From assembly GCA_902613595.1 (NCBI GenBank), contig CACMHY010000005.1, forward strand, positions 1 through 64,000: DNA of 64,000 nt, in the 5' to 3' direction. The notes below the pieces were generated by a model. The model saw nothing but the letters and a program-made list of their open reading frames with translations, was not told the origin of the DNA and made no database searches. Below are positions 52,892-62,479 of the stretch, piece after piece. This DNA comes from an uncultured Bacteroidota bacterium. GTDB taxonomy: Bacteria > Bacteroidota > Bacteroidia > Flavobacteriales > Flavobacteriaceae. Both the position numbers and the translations under genes were made by a program. The stretch's first letter is position 1; each line of letters starts with the position of its first letter.

Positions 52892-55519
52892 ATGAATATT
52901 CCTTCCAAATTCAAATCTCAAAGTATTGAGAGTAAATGGTACAAATACTGGCAAAAAAACGGTTATTTCAGATCTAAACCTGATAAAAGGAAACCCTATA
53001 CCATAGTAATTCCACCACCAAATGTTACAGGTGTTTTGCATATGGGACATATGCTAAATAATTCATTGCAGGACATAATTATACGAAGGGCACGTATGAA
53101 AGGTTTCAATGCATGTTGGGTTCCAGGTACAGATCATGCGTCTATAGCAACTGAAGCTAAAGTTGTAGCAATGCTTAAAGAAAAGGGAATTGAAAAAAAT
53201 GATATAAGTAGAGAAGAATTTTTAAAGCATGCATGGGAATGGACTCATGAATATGGAGGTGTAATTTTAGAACAACTTAAAAAATTAGGTTGCAGTTGTG
53301 ACTGGCACAGAACAAAATTTACAATGGATAAAGATTTATCTGAATCGGTTATAAGAGTTTTTGTTGATCTTTACGAAAAGGGTCTTATTTATCGTGGTTA
53401 TAGAATGGTAAACTGGGATCCTGAGGCTGAAACGACACTTTCAGATGAGGAAGTTATTTACAAAGAAGTAAATGGAAAGCTCTACCATATAGCTTATAAA
53501 ATGGATCAATCTGATGAAAAAGTAATCATTGCTACTACACGCCCCGAAACACTTCTAGGCGACACTGCGATTTGTATTAATCCTAATGACAAAAGATACT
53601 CGCATTTAAAAGGAAAAAAAGTTTGTGTTCCTTTTACCAAAAGAAAAATTCCGATAATTCAAGATGAGTATGTGAGTATGGATTTTGGAACAGGCTGTTT
53701 GAAAGTAACCCCTGCCCATGATATTAATGATAAAATACTTGCAGAAAAACACAATTTAGATTTTATAGATATTTTTAATTCTAATGGTACTTTGAATAAA
53801 AATGGTTTAAAATATGAAAATTTAGATCGTTTTATTGCTAGAAAAAAAATTGTTAAAGATTTAGAGAAACAGGGTTTTCTCATAAAAACTGAACCTTACC
53901 AGCATAAAGTTGGAACATCTGAGCGAACTAATGCAGTTATTGAACCAAGACTTTCTGATCAATGGTTTTTATTAACAAAAAAAATTGCTAATCCAGCTAT
54001 TCACGGTGTATTAAATTCTAAGGAAATTGAAATAATTCCTAATAAATTCAAAAACATATATCGACATTGGATGGAAAACATACAGGATTGGAATATTTCA
54101 AGACAACTATGGTGGGGCCACCGCATTCCAGCATATTATTATGGCGATGATAAGAAAGATTTTGTTGTAGCAATAAATCCCCATCAAGCGATTGAAAAAA
54201 TAAGAAAATTAACTAAAAATAATAATCTAAATATATCAGATATTTCTCAAGACGAAGATGTTTTAGATACTTGGTTTTCATCATGGCTTTGGCCGATCAC
54301 TGTTTTTGATGGAATACGTAAACCCAATAATAAAGATATCAAATACTACTATCCAACTCAAGATTTGATTACAGGTCCTGACATTTTATTTTTTTGGGTA
54401 GCAAGAATGATAATGTCAGGATATGAATATCAAAAATCACCACCTTTTTCAAGGGTATATTTAACAGGTCTAGTAAGAGATAAAAAAGGGAGAAAAATGT
54501 CGAAACAACTTGGCAATTCTCCAGATGCTTTAAAACTAATTGATAATTATGGAGCAGATGCAGTAAGGGTTGGCTTGATGTTAAGCTCCTCTGCAGGGAA
54601 TGATTTACTTTTTGATGAAAGTCTTTGTCAGCAGGGGAAAAACTTTGCAAATAAGATTTGGAATTCTTATCGCTTAATTGAGGGTTGGGAAATAGATGAC
54701 CTTAAACCAACCTCAAAAGTATCAAATGAGGCATTATTATGGTATGACAATCAGTTTCAAAAAACACTAAACTTTGTAAATGAAAATTTTGAAAAATATA
54801 GGATTTCGGATGTTTTGATGTCAATCTATAAATTAATTTGGGATGATTTTTGTTCTTGGTTTTTAGAGTTGGTCAAGCCTTCTTATGGAGAAAGTATTGA
54901 TAAACACACTTATGATAAAATAAAAACCATGTTTGAGAATAACTTAAAAATTTTACATCCCTTTATGCCATTCTTAAGTGAAGAAATATGGCACTTCATT
55001 GCTCCTAGAAATAAAGAACAATCCCTAACAATAACATCATGGCCAAAAAATAAAAAATTTGATCAAAGGCAGATTGAATTATTTTCTTTAGCGAAAAATG
55101 TAGTTGCAGGGATTAGAAATTTTAGAAAACAATACAATATATCTTTTAAACAATCTATAGATATTTACGTTACAAAAAACAAAAAATCCTTACCCTTTGA
55201 AGAAACTATCAAAAAGTTAGGAGGAGTTGGTTCAATTATTTATGATACACCTAATGATATATCTGGGGGCACCTTCCGTATAGACAACTTTGAGTTTTTA
55301 ATTCCCTCTAAAAATATTAATGATATCAATTCAGAAAAAATGAGACTAACGGACGAATTAATATATATAAAAGGGTTTCTAGCTTCCGTAGAAAAAAAGC
55401 TATCTAACAAAAAGTTTGTTGAAAATGCTCCAAAGCAAATAGTATTAAATGAAAAGAAAAAAGTATCAGATGCAAAAGAAAAAATTAAGATACTTGAAAG
55501 AAGTCTTGCAGCTCTTTAG
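52892..55519 (+). CDS. valS: Valyl-tRNA synthetase
   Basis: The enzyme charges tRNA-Val, with a CP1 editing domain that removes threonine. The 875 residues have the HIGH-type motif HMGH at 50-53 in PPPNVTGVLHMGH, the editing-domain pieces ATTRPETLLGDTAI and GTGCLKVTPAHDIND, and WWGHRIPAYYYGD. The KMSKS motif reads KMSKQ at about 535-539 (followed by LGNSPD), a variant usual in Bacteroidetes. A C-terminal coiled-coil arm spans about residues 815-875. The leader of 185 nt holds a TACTTTTA near -7 but no T-box structure. Its end overlaps the convergent psd by 4 nt. Confidence 0.97.
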   Translation: MNIPSKFKSQSIESKWYKYWQKNGYFRSKPDKRKPYTIVIPPPNVTGVLHMGHMLNNSLQDIIIRRARMKGFNACWVPGTDHASIATEAKVVAMLKEKGIEKNDISREEFLKHAWEWTHEYGGVILEQLKKLGCSCDWHRTKFTMDKDLSESVIRVFVDLYEKGLIYRGYRMVNWDPEAETTLSDEEVIYKEVNGKLYHIAYKMDQSDEKVIIATTRPETLLGDTAICINPNDKRYSHLKGKKVCVPFTKRKIPIIQDEYVSMDFGTGCLKVTPAHDINDKILAEKHNLDFIDIFNSNGTLNKNGLKYENLDRFIARKKIVKDLEKQGFLIKTEPYQHKVGTSERTNAVIEPRLSDQWFLLTKKIANPAIHGVLNSKEIEIIPNKFKNIYRHWMENIQDWNISRQLWWGHRIPAYYYGDDKKDFVVAINPHQAIEKIRKLTKNNNLNISDISQDEDVLDTWFSSWLWPITVFDGIRKPNNKDIKYYYPTQDLITGPDILFFWVARMIMSGYEYQKSPPFSRVYLTGLVRDKKGRKMSKQLGNSPDALKLIDNYGADAVRVGLMLSSSAGNDLLFDESLCQQGKNFANKIWNSYRLIEGWEIDDLKPTSKVSNEALLWYDNQFQKTLNFVNENFEKYRISDVLMSIYKLIWDDFCSWFLELVKPSYGESIDKHTYDKIKTMFENNLKILHPFMPFLSEEIWHFIAPRNKEQSLTITSWPKNKKFDQRQIELFSLAKNVVAGIRNFRKQYNISFKQSIDIYVTKNKKSLPFEETIKKLGGVGSIIYDTPNDISGGTFRIDNFEFLIPSKNINDINSEKMRLTDELIYIKGFLASVEKKLSNKKFVENAPKQIVLNEKKKVSDAKEKIKILERSLAAL

Positions 55520-56172
55520 TTTTTATGACCTATGATTTGAATCCCACCTTTGACCGAGTCATTAAGTTTAATATTAAGTGGAGTGTTCAAGGGTAAAAAC
55601 ATATCTAATCTAGAACCAAATTTTATAAATCCTGCGTCTTCTCCTTGAATAACACTACTACCCTCTTGTGCATAATTAATTATTCTGCGTGCAACGGCTC
55701 CAGCTACTTGCCTGTAAAGAATTTCACCGAAAACATTATTACTTATAACAATTGTTGTTCTCTCATTAAGCTCGGATGACTTTGGATGCCAGGCTACCAA
55801 ATATTTACCTGGATGGTACTTACTAAACTTTATTTTACCACTCACACAATATCGAGTCACATGAACATTAATGGGTGACATAAAAATGGATACTTGAAGC
55901 CTCTTGTCTTTAAAATATTCTTTTTCATAAACTTCTTCTATAATAACAATTTTTCCATCTACAGGAGCAATTATATGATTTTCATTTCTTATTGTGTTTC
56001 TTTTTGGATTTCTAAAAAATTGCAGGATAATAACTAATTGAAATAGAGCCAATAGTTGAATTATCGTTTTGAAAATAAAAATATTACTTAATCCAAACTC
56101 TGCTAAAAGACAAGTTATAGATGCTAAAAAAAATGAAATGATTATTATGTTGTGCCCCTCTTTATGAAACAT
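55516..56172 (-). CDS. psd: Phosphatidylserine decarboxylase family protein
   Basis: The enzyme decarboxylates phosphatidylserine to phosphatidylethanolamine using a pyruvoyl group made by self-cleavage. The 218-residue protein matches the short, archaeal-type PSD form. Two N-terminal hydrophobic helices precede the catalytic domain with IAPVDGKIVII, VSIFMSPINVHVTRYCVSGK and GEDAGFIKFGSRLDMFLP, where cleavage would occur at the GS of FGSRLD. It is coupled to cdsA with an 11-nt overlap. PssA, which makes the substrate, is not in the window. Confidence 0.94.
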   Translation of the reverse strand: MFHKEGHNIIIISFFLASITCLLAEFGLSNIFIFKTIIQLLALFQLVIILQFFRNPKRNTIRNENHIIAPVDGKIVIIEEVYEKEYFKDKRLQVSIFMSPINVHVTRYCVSGKIKFSKYHPGKYLVAWHPKSSELNERTTIVISNNVFGEILYRQVAGAVARRIINYAQEGSSVIQGEDAGFIKFGSRLDMFLPLNTPLNIKLNDSVKGGIQIIGHKN

Positions 56173-56965
56173 AATTTAAAAACATTAAAAATAAAAAAAG
56201 GAATGGTGCTGAGAATAAAACGCTATCCATCCTGTCATAAAAACCACCGTGCCCAGGAATAAGTATTCCACTATCTTTTTTTAAAGCTAGGCGTTTGAAT
56301 TTTGATTGAATCAAATCACCAATTGTAGAAGTTCCAACGATAATAGTAGATAATAATGGGAATGTCCATTTTGGATATCCTGGATGAAACTGTACTAATA
56401 AAAAACTACTTAAAAAACATAGAACACCGCCTCCCAACATTCCTTCCCATGTTTTTTTTGGTGAAATTGAAGGAAAGAGATTTTTTTTACCAATTAGTTT
56501 GCCGATTACATAGGAAAAAGTATTATTTACCCATACCATGGTAAATAAACTTATCGAAACTCCATTCTCAATATTTGATTTTAAGGAAGATGTTGCAATT
56601 ATAAAATAACACGATGAAACTGGATAAAATAATGTTAGAGCAGTTTTTTGTAATGGTTTAATTTTAATTTTTTTATTAGAAAATAAAAAGAAAATTAACA
56701 AAATAGATATTGAGATGCTTAAAGCTAATAAAGATAGATGTAGGTAGGGATTTAGTTCTTGGTTATAAAATTGATAGATTATAACACTAAATAAAATAAA
56801 CGGTACGGGACTTTTATATTCAATAAGTTTTTGAAATTCATACAATGTTAAAGAAGAGAAAATAAAAATTAAAATAATGTAGCTCAAGTCAGAATATATA
56901 GCAGCAGAAAGTATTAAACCAGAATATAAAACACCTGAGATAGAACGTATAATTAAGTTTTTCAA
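56162..56965 (-). CDS. cdsA: Phosphatidate cytidylyltransferase
   Basis: CdsA makes CDP-diacylglycerol from phosphatidate and CTP, the entry point of phospholipid headgroup synthesis. The 267 residues form about eight hydrophobic helices. The C-terminal signature is visible as SPKKTWEGMLGG and GILIPGHGGFYDRMDSVLF. The start is TTG; no ATG precedes it before the upstream stop, and family proteins begin with a similar basic-hydrophobic N-terminus. It overlaps psd, so the two gene products act in consecutive parts of the same lipid route. Confidence 0.94.
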   Translation of the reverse strand: MKNLIIRSISGVLYSGLILSAAIYSDLSYIILIFIFSSLTLYEFQKLIEYKSPVPFILFSVIIYQFYNQELNPYLHLSLLALSISISILLIFFLFSNKKIKIKPLQKTALTLFYPVSSCYFIIATSSLKSNIENGVSISLFTMVWVNNTFSYVIGKLIGKKNLFPSISPKKTWEGMLGGGVLCFLSSFLLVQFHPGYPKWTFPLLSTIIVGTSTIGDLIQSKFKRLALKKDSGILIPGHGGFYDRMDSVLFSAPFLFLFLMFLNYVS

Positions 56966-57032
56966 TAATCTAAATTTTAATTTAATAATCGACTAAAATT
57001 AATTGTCAGAAAGAGGTTCAATCAACATTAAT

Positions 57033-57626
57033 TTAAAAATCTTCAAGTAACAAATATATGTTTTTTGAATCAGTCGTTTGACCGGTTATTTTTTCATTCT
57101 TTTCATTTTTTGAAATTGCTTTTAATGTGGTAATATTAGTTGGAAAATTTATTTTGTATTTATTTTTAAGATTAGACATAGCCTCACTGACATCTTTTGA
57201 AAATTGACTAATTTTGGCTGAAATTAAAATTGTTTTGGGAAGCTCAATAAGCTTTAGATGTTTTATTTGTTGATCACTCAGTAAAATTTTCCCAGAATTT
57301 GATATCAAGTATTCACACTTAATTAATAGAGCTTTGAATTTATTAAGTTTTGCAAAAGTTTTGTCCAAGTAGCTTACACTAAATAGTTCTGAAATTTCTT
57401 TTTCAAAACAGACTATTTCCTCTAACGCCCAACTATTTTCAAGACAAATTTTATCAAGATTCGAAAAAACAAGTTCCTTAGAATCGTTGTATAAGAAGTA
57501 TCCACCATTTGATGTGAAGTTTTTTACAAATCTGATGTCGATAGGATCTTCTATTTCAGGGAGGTATTTACTTTTTTTGGGTTTAGCTGAATGTTTTTTT
57601 CCGAAAAAAAAATCCCAAAGTCCCAT
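57033..57626 (-). CDS. LUD domain-containing protein
   Basis: The 197-residue protein matches the LUD (LutC/YkgG) domain found in lactate utilisation proteins and in a Bacteroidetes group encoded next to ftsH. It has a lysine-rich N-terminal stretch (MGLWDFFFGKKHSAKPKK) followed by IRFVKNFTSNGGYFLYNDSK and ILLSDQQIKHLKLIELPKTI, then TGQTTDSKNIYLLLEDF at the end. No iron-sulfur cysteines are present, and lutA or lutB are not adjacent. Its role in this locus is unknown. It follows ftsH by 8 nt on the minus strand. Confidence 0.8.
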   Translation of the reverse strand: MGLWDFFFGKKHSAKPKKSKYLPEIEDPIDIRFVKNFTSNGGYFLYNDSKELVFSNLDKICLENSWALEEIVCFEKEISELFSVSYLDKTFAKLNKFKALLIKCEYLISNSGKILLSDQQIKHLKLIELPKTILISAKISQFSKDVSEAMSNLKNKYKINFPTNITTLKAISKNEKNEKITGQTTDSKNIYLLLEDF

Positions 57627-57634
57627 CCTTGAAT

Positions 57635-59587
57635 TTATTTCTTTTCTCTTGAAGCTTTAAATTCTTCTATCTTCTCATCATTTGTCTTGTAGGGTCTTTT
57701 ACCCAAAATTATTTCTAAGTCGTCTTTGAAAATCACTTCTTTCTCCAATAGGCGATCCGCAAGTTTTTTCAATTTGTCTTTCGAATTTTTTAAAAGGGTA
57801 ATTGCTCTGTTATACTGTTTTTCAATAATTTTTGAAATCTCTTTATCGATAACTTGAGCGGTTTGCTCTGAATAAGGTTTTGAAAAATTAAAATCAGTTT
57901 GACCTGAAGAATCATAATACGTTATGTTACCTAATGTGTCATTCAGGCCATAAATTGAGACCATAGCTTTTGCCTGTCTAGTTACTTTTTCAAGATCACT
58001 TAAGGCACCAGTCGAAATTTTGTTAAAAATTATTTTTTCTGCTGCTCGACCACCTAGAGCGGCACACATTTCATCAAGCATTTGTTCTGTTCTAACAATT
58101 TGTCGTTCTTCGGGTAAATACCATGCTGCTCCTAGGGACTGACCTCTTGGAACAATAGTAACTTTAACAAGTGGAGCGGCATATTCTAAAAGCCAGCTTA
58201 CAATTGCATGACCAGCTTCATGATAAGCAATAGTCTCCTTTTCCTCAGGTGTAATAATTTTATTCTTCTTCTCTAATCCACCAACTATTCGATCTACAGC
58301 ATCAAGAAAGTCTTGCTTGCCAACCGATTTTCTATTTTTTCTCGCAGCAATTAATGCTGACTCATTGCAAACATTTGCAATATCAGCTCCTGAGAATCCA
58401 GGAGTCTGTTTTGCAAGAAAATCAATATCCAGACCTTTAACTACTTTAAGGGGTTTAAGATGTACTTTGAAAATCTCTTTCCTTTCATTTAAATCTGGTA
58501 AATCAACATAGATTTGTCTGTCAAAACGTCCAGCCCTCATTAAAGCCTTGTCGAGAACATCGGCCCGATTTGTGGCTGCTATTACAATGACATTTGTATT
58601 TGTACCGAATCCATCCATTTCGGTAAGTAATTGATTTAGTGTATTTTCACGCTCATCATTGGACCCAGTAATATTACTTTTTCCTCTTGCTCTTCCTATA
58701 GCATCAATCTCGTCAATAAAAATTATGGAAGGAGACTTATCTTTTGCTTGCTTAAATAAGTCTCTAACGCGGGAAGCTCCCACACCAACAAACATTTCAA
58801 CAAAATCTGATCCTGAAAGAGAAAAAAATGGAACTTTTGCCTCTCCAGCAACTGCTTTTGCTAAAAGGGTTTTTCCAGTTCCAGGTGAACCAACAAGCAG
58901 TGCACCTTTTGGAATCTTACCACCAAGTATTGTATATTTTTTTGGGTTTTTGAGAAAATCAACTATTTCTTGAATCTCTTCTTTAGCGCCTTCAAGGCCT
59001 GCCACGTCTTTAAAAGTTATTTTAACGTCCGTATTTTTATCAAATAGTTTAGCTTTAGATTTTCCAATACTGAAAATTTGACCTCCAGGCCCTCCTGCCC
59101 CACCACCAGACATTCTTCTCATTAAAAAAATCCATACTCCAATTATAATGATAATTGGTAAAAAACCAATTATGGTATCAAGCCATCTATTTTCAATTGT
59201 TATAAATTCTAATCGAAAATTAATGCCGTTGCTTCTCGCTTTCTCCAGTTTTTCTTCAAACAATTCTAAACTTCCTACTTCGAACTGATAATGAGGGCCC
59301 TTGATATTTTCCTGACCTAAAATATTTTTACCAACAACAGCTTGATGTTCACTGCTTCTTAAAGCATCAGGAGTGAGTGTTACTCTTACACTACTTTTGT
59401 TTCGGATTACAATGACTTCACTTACGTCTCCAGAATTGAGATACTTTTCAAAGTTAGAAATGTTGGTCTTACTCATAGTTTGCCAATCATTGCCTCCAAA
59501 AAGGCTAAGTCCTAGCAATACAAAAATGACTGCACCATATATCCAGTAGATGTTAAATTTAGGGGGAGTTGTGTTCTTCTTTTTCAT
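57635..59587 (-). CDS. ftsH: ATP-dependent zinc metalloprotease FtsH
   Basis: FtsH is an inner-membrane AAA+ protease for damaged membrane and some soluble proteins. The ATG giving [12 protein letters not shown] is chosen; a TTG three codons earlier overlaps rsfS. Two membrane helices (about 12-29 and 138-156) flank a periplasmic domain. The AAA domain has Walker [17 protein letters not shown], Walker [13 protein letters not shown] and an arginine finger in [12 protein letters not shown]. The zinc site is [14 protein letters not shown] glycine-rich linker ([13 protein letters not shown]) precedes the AAA domain. It is downstream of rsfS on the same strand. Confidence 0.97.
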   Translation of the reverse strand: MKKKNTTPPKFNIYWIYGAVIFVLLGLSLFGGNDWQTMSKTNISNFEKYLNSGDVSEVIVIRNKSSVRVTLTPDALRSSEHQAVVGKNILGQENIKGPHYQFEVGSLELFEEKLEKARSNGINFRLEFITIENRWLDTIIGFLPIIIIIGVWIFLMRRMSGGGAGGPGGQIFSIGKSKAKLFDKNTDVKITFKDVAGLEGAKEEIQEIVDFLKNPKKYTILGGKIPKGALLVGSPGTGKTLLAKAVAGEAKVPFFSLSGSDFVEMFVGVGASRVRDLFKQAKDKSPSIIFIDEIDAIGRARGKSNITGSNDERENTLNQLLTEMDGFGTNTNVIVIAATNRADVLDKALMRAGRFDRQIYVDLPDLNERKEIFKVHLKPLKVVKGLDIDFLAKQTPGFSGADIANVCNESALIAARKNRKSVGKQDFLDAVDRIVGGLEKKNKIITPEEKETIAYHEAGHAIVSWLLEYAAPLVKVTIVPRGQSLGAAWYLPEERQIVRTEQMLDEMCAALGGRAAEKIIFNKISTGALSDLEKVTRQAKAMVSIYGLNDTLGNITYYDSSGQTDFNFSKPYSEQTAQVIDKEISKIIEKQYNRAITLLKNSKDKLKKLADRLLEKEVIFKDDLEIILGKRPYKTNDEKIEEFKASREKK

Positions 59588-59592
59588 AGGTT

Positions 59593-59964
59593 TCAATAAT
59601 TTGAAGCGATAGGAGTGTTTATTGCGTCACCCCAAAGTTCCTCGATGTTATAAAATTCTCGTGTTTTTTTTTGGAATACATGAACAACAATGTTTACATA
59701 ATCTATTAGTACCCATTCAGCAATTCTCAAACCTTCAATATGCAAAGGTTTTTCTTTTAGGATTTTACTTACGGATTTCTTTACTGAATTTACAATTGAA
59801 GAAACTTGTGTGTTTGAATTGCCACTACAAATTACAAAATACTCACATGGACTATTCTCTATTTCCCTTAGATCAATTTTATTTATATCTTGACCTTTCA
59901 TTTCTTCAATACCTTTAATAATTTCATTCAAAAGGGCCTGTGTATTTTCGTTTTTTTTAAACAT
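59593..59964 (-). CDS. rsfS: Ribosome silencing factor
   Basis: RsfS binds ribosomal protein L14 (uL14) and blocks subunit joining under nutrient limitation. The 123 residues match the length of the family, with GQDINKIDLREIENSPCEYF, FVICSGNSNTQVSSIVNSV and the core EGLRIAEWVLIDYVNIVVHV followed by FYNIEELWGDA. It is just upstream of ftsH and divergent from birA. A minus-strand TAAATTTG (59984-59991) lies 19 nt before the start and may be its -7 element, though no -33 TTTG is visible. Confidence 0.95.
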   Translation of the reverse strand: MFKKNENTQALLNEIIKGIEEMKGQDINKIDLREIENSPCEYFVICSGNSNTQVSSIVNSVKKSVSKILKEKPLHIEGLRIAEWVLIDYVNIVVHVFQKKTREFYNIEELWGDAINTPIASNY

Positions 59965-60020
59965 TAAGCTCTGTTCTTTTCTACAAATTTATTACATTTT
60001 ACGTCGATGAACTATCTTAA

Positions 60021-60767
60021 ATGAGCTATTTTAAAATTATCAAACTTAATGCCATACCGTCAACTAGTGATTATTTAAAAAAAAGATATAAATCTGGTAA
60101 AGTTTTCGATGGGGAGTTAGTGTGGACTGAAAATCAAACTTCAGGCAGAGGGCAGCGGAATAAAAAATGGATCTCAGAACCTTTTACATGTCTTACGTTT
60201 AGTATTTATAAGCAATTTAATCATCATTTAGTTAATCCATTCAAATTAAATGCTGTAGTTTGTTTGGCAATTATTAATGTTTTAGAAAAACTAAGTATAC
60301 CTGAATTATTGATAAAATGGCCTAACGACATTTTGTCAGAAAATAAAAAAATTGGTGGGATCTTAATTGAAAACTATTTCAACAAAAGCAAAATTAATGC
60401 TTCTGTGATTGGTGTTGGAATAAATTTAAATCAAGAAAAATTTGAAAATTTACCCAAAGCAACCTCTCTAAAAATAGTTACAGGTAAAAAATGGGTTTCT
60501 AAAATTATTTTAGATGCTCTAGTCCCTCTACTCGAAGAATACCTTTTCATGTTCGATTTTCAAGATTCATCAATTTTAGATCAATATCGGAAAAAGCTTT
60601 GGAGAAGAAACAAAACTGTCTTATTTAAGATGGATGGAAAATTGCATAAAGGAAAATTGAAAGGTGTTGATGAATCGGGAATGATAATTTTACAGGAACA
60701 GGGAAAAATGATTAACAAGTTCAATAATTCACAAATATCAATTCAATATGATGATTTTTTAAATTAA
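60021..60767 (+). CDS. birA: Biotin–[acetyl-CoA carboxylase] ligase
   Basis: The enzyme activates biotin as biotinyl-AMP and attaches it to BCCP. The 248 residues contain TSGRGQRNKKWISEPFTCLT (ATP/biotin site), LLIKWPNDILSENKKIGGIL (the KWPNDI motif) and VIGVGINLNQE. There is no N-terminal helix-turn-helix, so it is a ligase without repressor function, the usual form in this phylum. It overlaps the convergent pyrE stop by 4 nt and is divergent from rsfS. Confidence 0.96.
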   Translation: MSYFKIIKLNAIPSTSDYLKKRYKSGKVFDGELVWTENQTSGRGQRNKKWISEPFTCLTFSIYKQFNHHLVNPFKLNAVVCLAIINVLEKLSIPELLIKWPNDILSENKKIGGILIENYFNKSKINASVIGVGINLNQEKFENLPKATSLKIVTGKKWVSKIILDALVPLLEEYLFMFDFQDSSILDQYRKKLWRRNKTVLFKMDGKLHKGKLKGVDESGMIILQEQGKMINKFNNSQISIQYDDFLN

Positions 60768-61405
60768 TTATTCCACGCCGAAGGATCTTTTCTCCAAGTT
60801 TTTAATCTTTCTTTTTGAAATGCTGAAATTTCACCTTCACTTTCAGCAACACTCAATAAATGTTCATAATCACACAAGGTTTGAACCTTTACATTAGCAT
60901 TTATAAATGCTTTTTCTGCCATTTCGAATCCGTAGGTAAAAAGCGCAATCATCCCAATAACGTTTGCTCCCGCATTTTTGATTGAATTAACTGCATTAAG
61001 ACTACTTTTACCTGTACTAATTAAATCTTCAATTACCAAAACAGGTAACTTTGAGTTTAAATGACCTTCTATTTGGTTTTTTTGACCGTGTTTTTTTGGC
61101 TCGGGGCGAATATATATGAAAGGTAATTTCAATTTATCTGCTACAAGCATTGCGATTCCAATCGCACCTGTAGCTACCCCGGCAATAATTAGTGGATCAC
61201 TATGCTCTTGAGCAATTTTTTTTGATATAATATCACTTAAATGAGATCTAATCTTAGGGTATGAAAGTATAATTCGGTTATCGCAATATATAGGAGATTT
61301 CCAACCACTAGCCCATGTGAAAGGATTTTCAAGATTCAATTTTATTGCATTAATTTGCAAAAGATGTTTAGCTGTTTGTAGAGCTAAGTTTTTATTGAAA
61401 ATCAT
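60764..61405 (-). CDS. pyrE: Orotate phosphoribosyltransferase
   Basis: The enzyme joins orotate to PRPP to give OMP in pyrimidine synthesis. The start ATG giving MIFNKNLALQTAKHLL is chosen; a longer frame adds 14 residues not typical of the family. The 213 residues have NPFTWASGWKSPIYCDNRI and the PRPP motif PVLVIEDLISTGKSSL near residue 120. GVATGAIGIAMLVADKL precedes it. The start lies only 6 nt from the divergent NUDIX gene start. Confidence 0.95.
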   Translation of the reverse strand: MIFNKNLALQTAKHLLQINAIKLNLENPFTWASGWKSPIYCDNRIILSYPKIRSHLSDIISKKIAQEHSDPLIIAGVATGAIGIAMLVADKLKLPFIYIRPEPKKHGQKNQIEGHLNSKLPVLVIEDLISTGKSSLNAVNSIKNAGANVIGMIALFTYGFEMAEKAFINANVKVQTLCDYEHLLSVAESEGEISAFQKERLKTWRKDPSAWNN

Positions 61406-61411
61406 ACACAA

Positions 61412-62008
61412 ATGTATAAAGTTTTTTACAATCAGAAACCTATTCATTTTACTTCAGATTTGAGTAAAAGCTCACCTATTACCCCACTTATTTTTATAAA
61501 ATACGCTGAATCAAAATCAATTATAAAAGCACTAAAAGACAAAACTGTTGATGGAGTCTATTTATATCATCATAATAAACAAAAAATAGAGAAACATTTT
61601 TTTAAAATTTTCAAAGTTGTTGAGGCTGCAGGAGGACTTGTAAAAAATTCAAATGGAGCCTATTTATTTATTTTTAGAAATAAGAAATGGGACTTACCTA
61701 AAGGGAAAGTTCAAAAAAACGAAATTATAAATGAAGCCGCAATTCGTGAGGTTATTGAAGAAACTGGAGTTAAAAATCTGAGAATTAAAAAATCTTTATC
61801 TACAACATATCATGTTTATAAAGCAAACAAAAAGTTTAAATTAAAAAAGACATACTGGTTTCTTATGGAAACATCCTATAACGGCAATTTAGTTCCACAA
61901 ATTGATGAAAATATAGATCTAGCCATTTGGAAGTTCCCGGAAGAAATTCCAATACTAATGAAAAATGCATATGAGAATATTAAACTTTTAATTAATAAAC
62001 TTGATTAA
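61412..62008 (+). CDS. NUDIX hydrolase
   Basis: The 198-residue protein has about 70 N-terminal residues of unknown role, then a NUDIX domain. The domain carries the Nudix box GKVQKNEIINEAAIREVIEE followed by TGV, matching G-x5-E-x7-REUxEExGU. It also has WDLPKGKV, typical of diadenosine or nucleotide-sugar pyrophosphatases. Substrate is unknown. Its N-terminal part (MYKVFYNQKPIHFTSDLS) recurs in flavobacterial homologs, to my knowledge. It is divergent from pyrE, and ends 2 nt before the convergent coaD gene. Confidence 0.9.
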   Translation: MYKVFYNQKPIHFTSDLSKSSPITPLIFIKYAESKSIIKALKDKTVDGVYLYHHNKQKIEKHFFKIFKVVEAAGGLVKNSNGAYLFIFRNKKWDLPKGKVQKNEIINEAAIREVIEETGVKNLRIKKSLSTTYHVYKANKKFKLKKTYWFLMETSYNGNLVPQIDENIDLAIWKFPEEIPILMKNAYENIKLLINKLD

Positions 62009-62010
62009 CT

Positions 62011-62469
62011 TTATCTACTATTTTTTACTGCCTCAGGGACAAGTGACGAATAGTCTCCTTTATGAGAAATTATTTCCCTTACAATACTGCTACTTATATA
62101 TGAATAATCAGCTGCAGTTAAAAGAAAAAGAGTCTCGATACCTGAGAGTCTACGATTAGTTTGCGCTACACTTTTCTCAAACTCAAAGTCAGCAGGATTT
62201 CTTAGTCCTCTTACTATAGCAGTAGCATTTACATCTTTACAAAAATTTATTGTTAAACCTTGAAATGACAAAACTTTAATCTTTGGCTCTTTGTTATGGG
62301 TTTTAAAAATAAAATTCATCCTTTCATCTAGACTGTACAAATAATTTTTTTCTGAATTTTGGCCTACGCCAACTATTAATTCATCGCACATAGGTAAGGC
62401 CCTTTCAATTATATCTTTGTGCCCCAATGTCATAGGGTCAAAGGATCCAGGAAATACAAATCGTTTCAT
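62011..62469 (-). CDS. coaD: Pantetheine-phosphate adenylyltransferase
   Basis: The enzyme transfers AMP to 4'-phosphopantetheine in CoA synthesis. The 152 residues have FPGSFDPMTLGHKDII, with the nucleotidyltransferase TxGH motif, IVGVGQNSEKNYL, VRGLRNPADFEFEKS and the C-terminal YSYISSSIVREII (the ISSTxVR motif). The length is typical. It follows ddl by 10 nt on the minus strand, so they are likely co-transcribed. Confidence 0.97.
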   Translation of the reverse strand: MKRFVFPGSFDPMTLGHKDIIERALPMCDELIVGVGQNSEKNYLYSLDERMNFIFKTHNKEPKIKVLSFQGLTINFCKDVNATAIVRGLRNPADFEFEKSVAQTNRRLSGIETLFLLTAADYSYISSSIVREIISHKGDYSSLVPEAVKNSR

Positions 62470-62479
62470 TAATTATTTT

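Noticed and set aside
58659-58973. 104-codon plus-strand ORF inside ftsH
   Set aside because: Antisense to the AAA domain; its composition is what the conserved codons force on the other strand.
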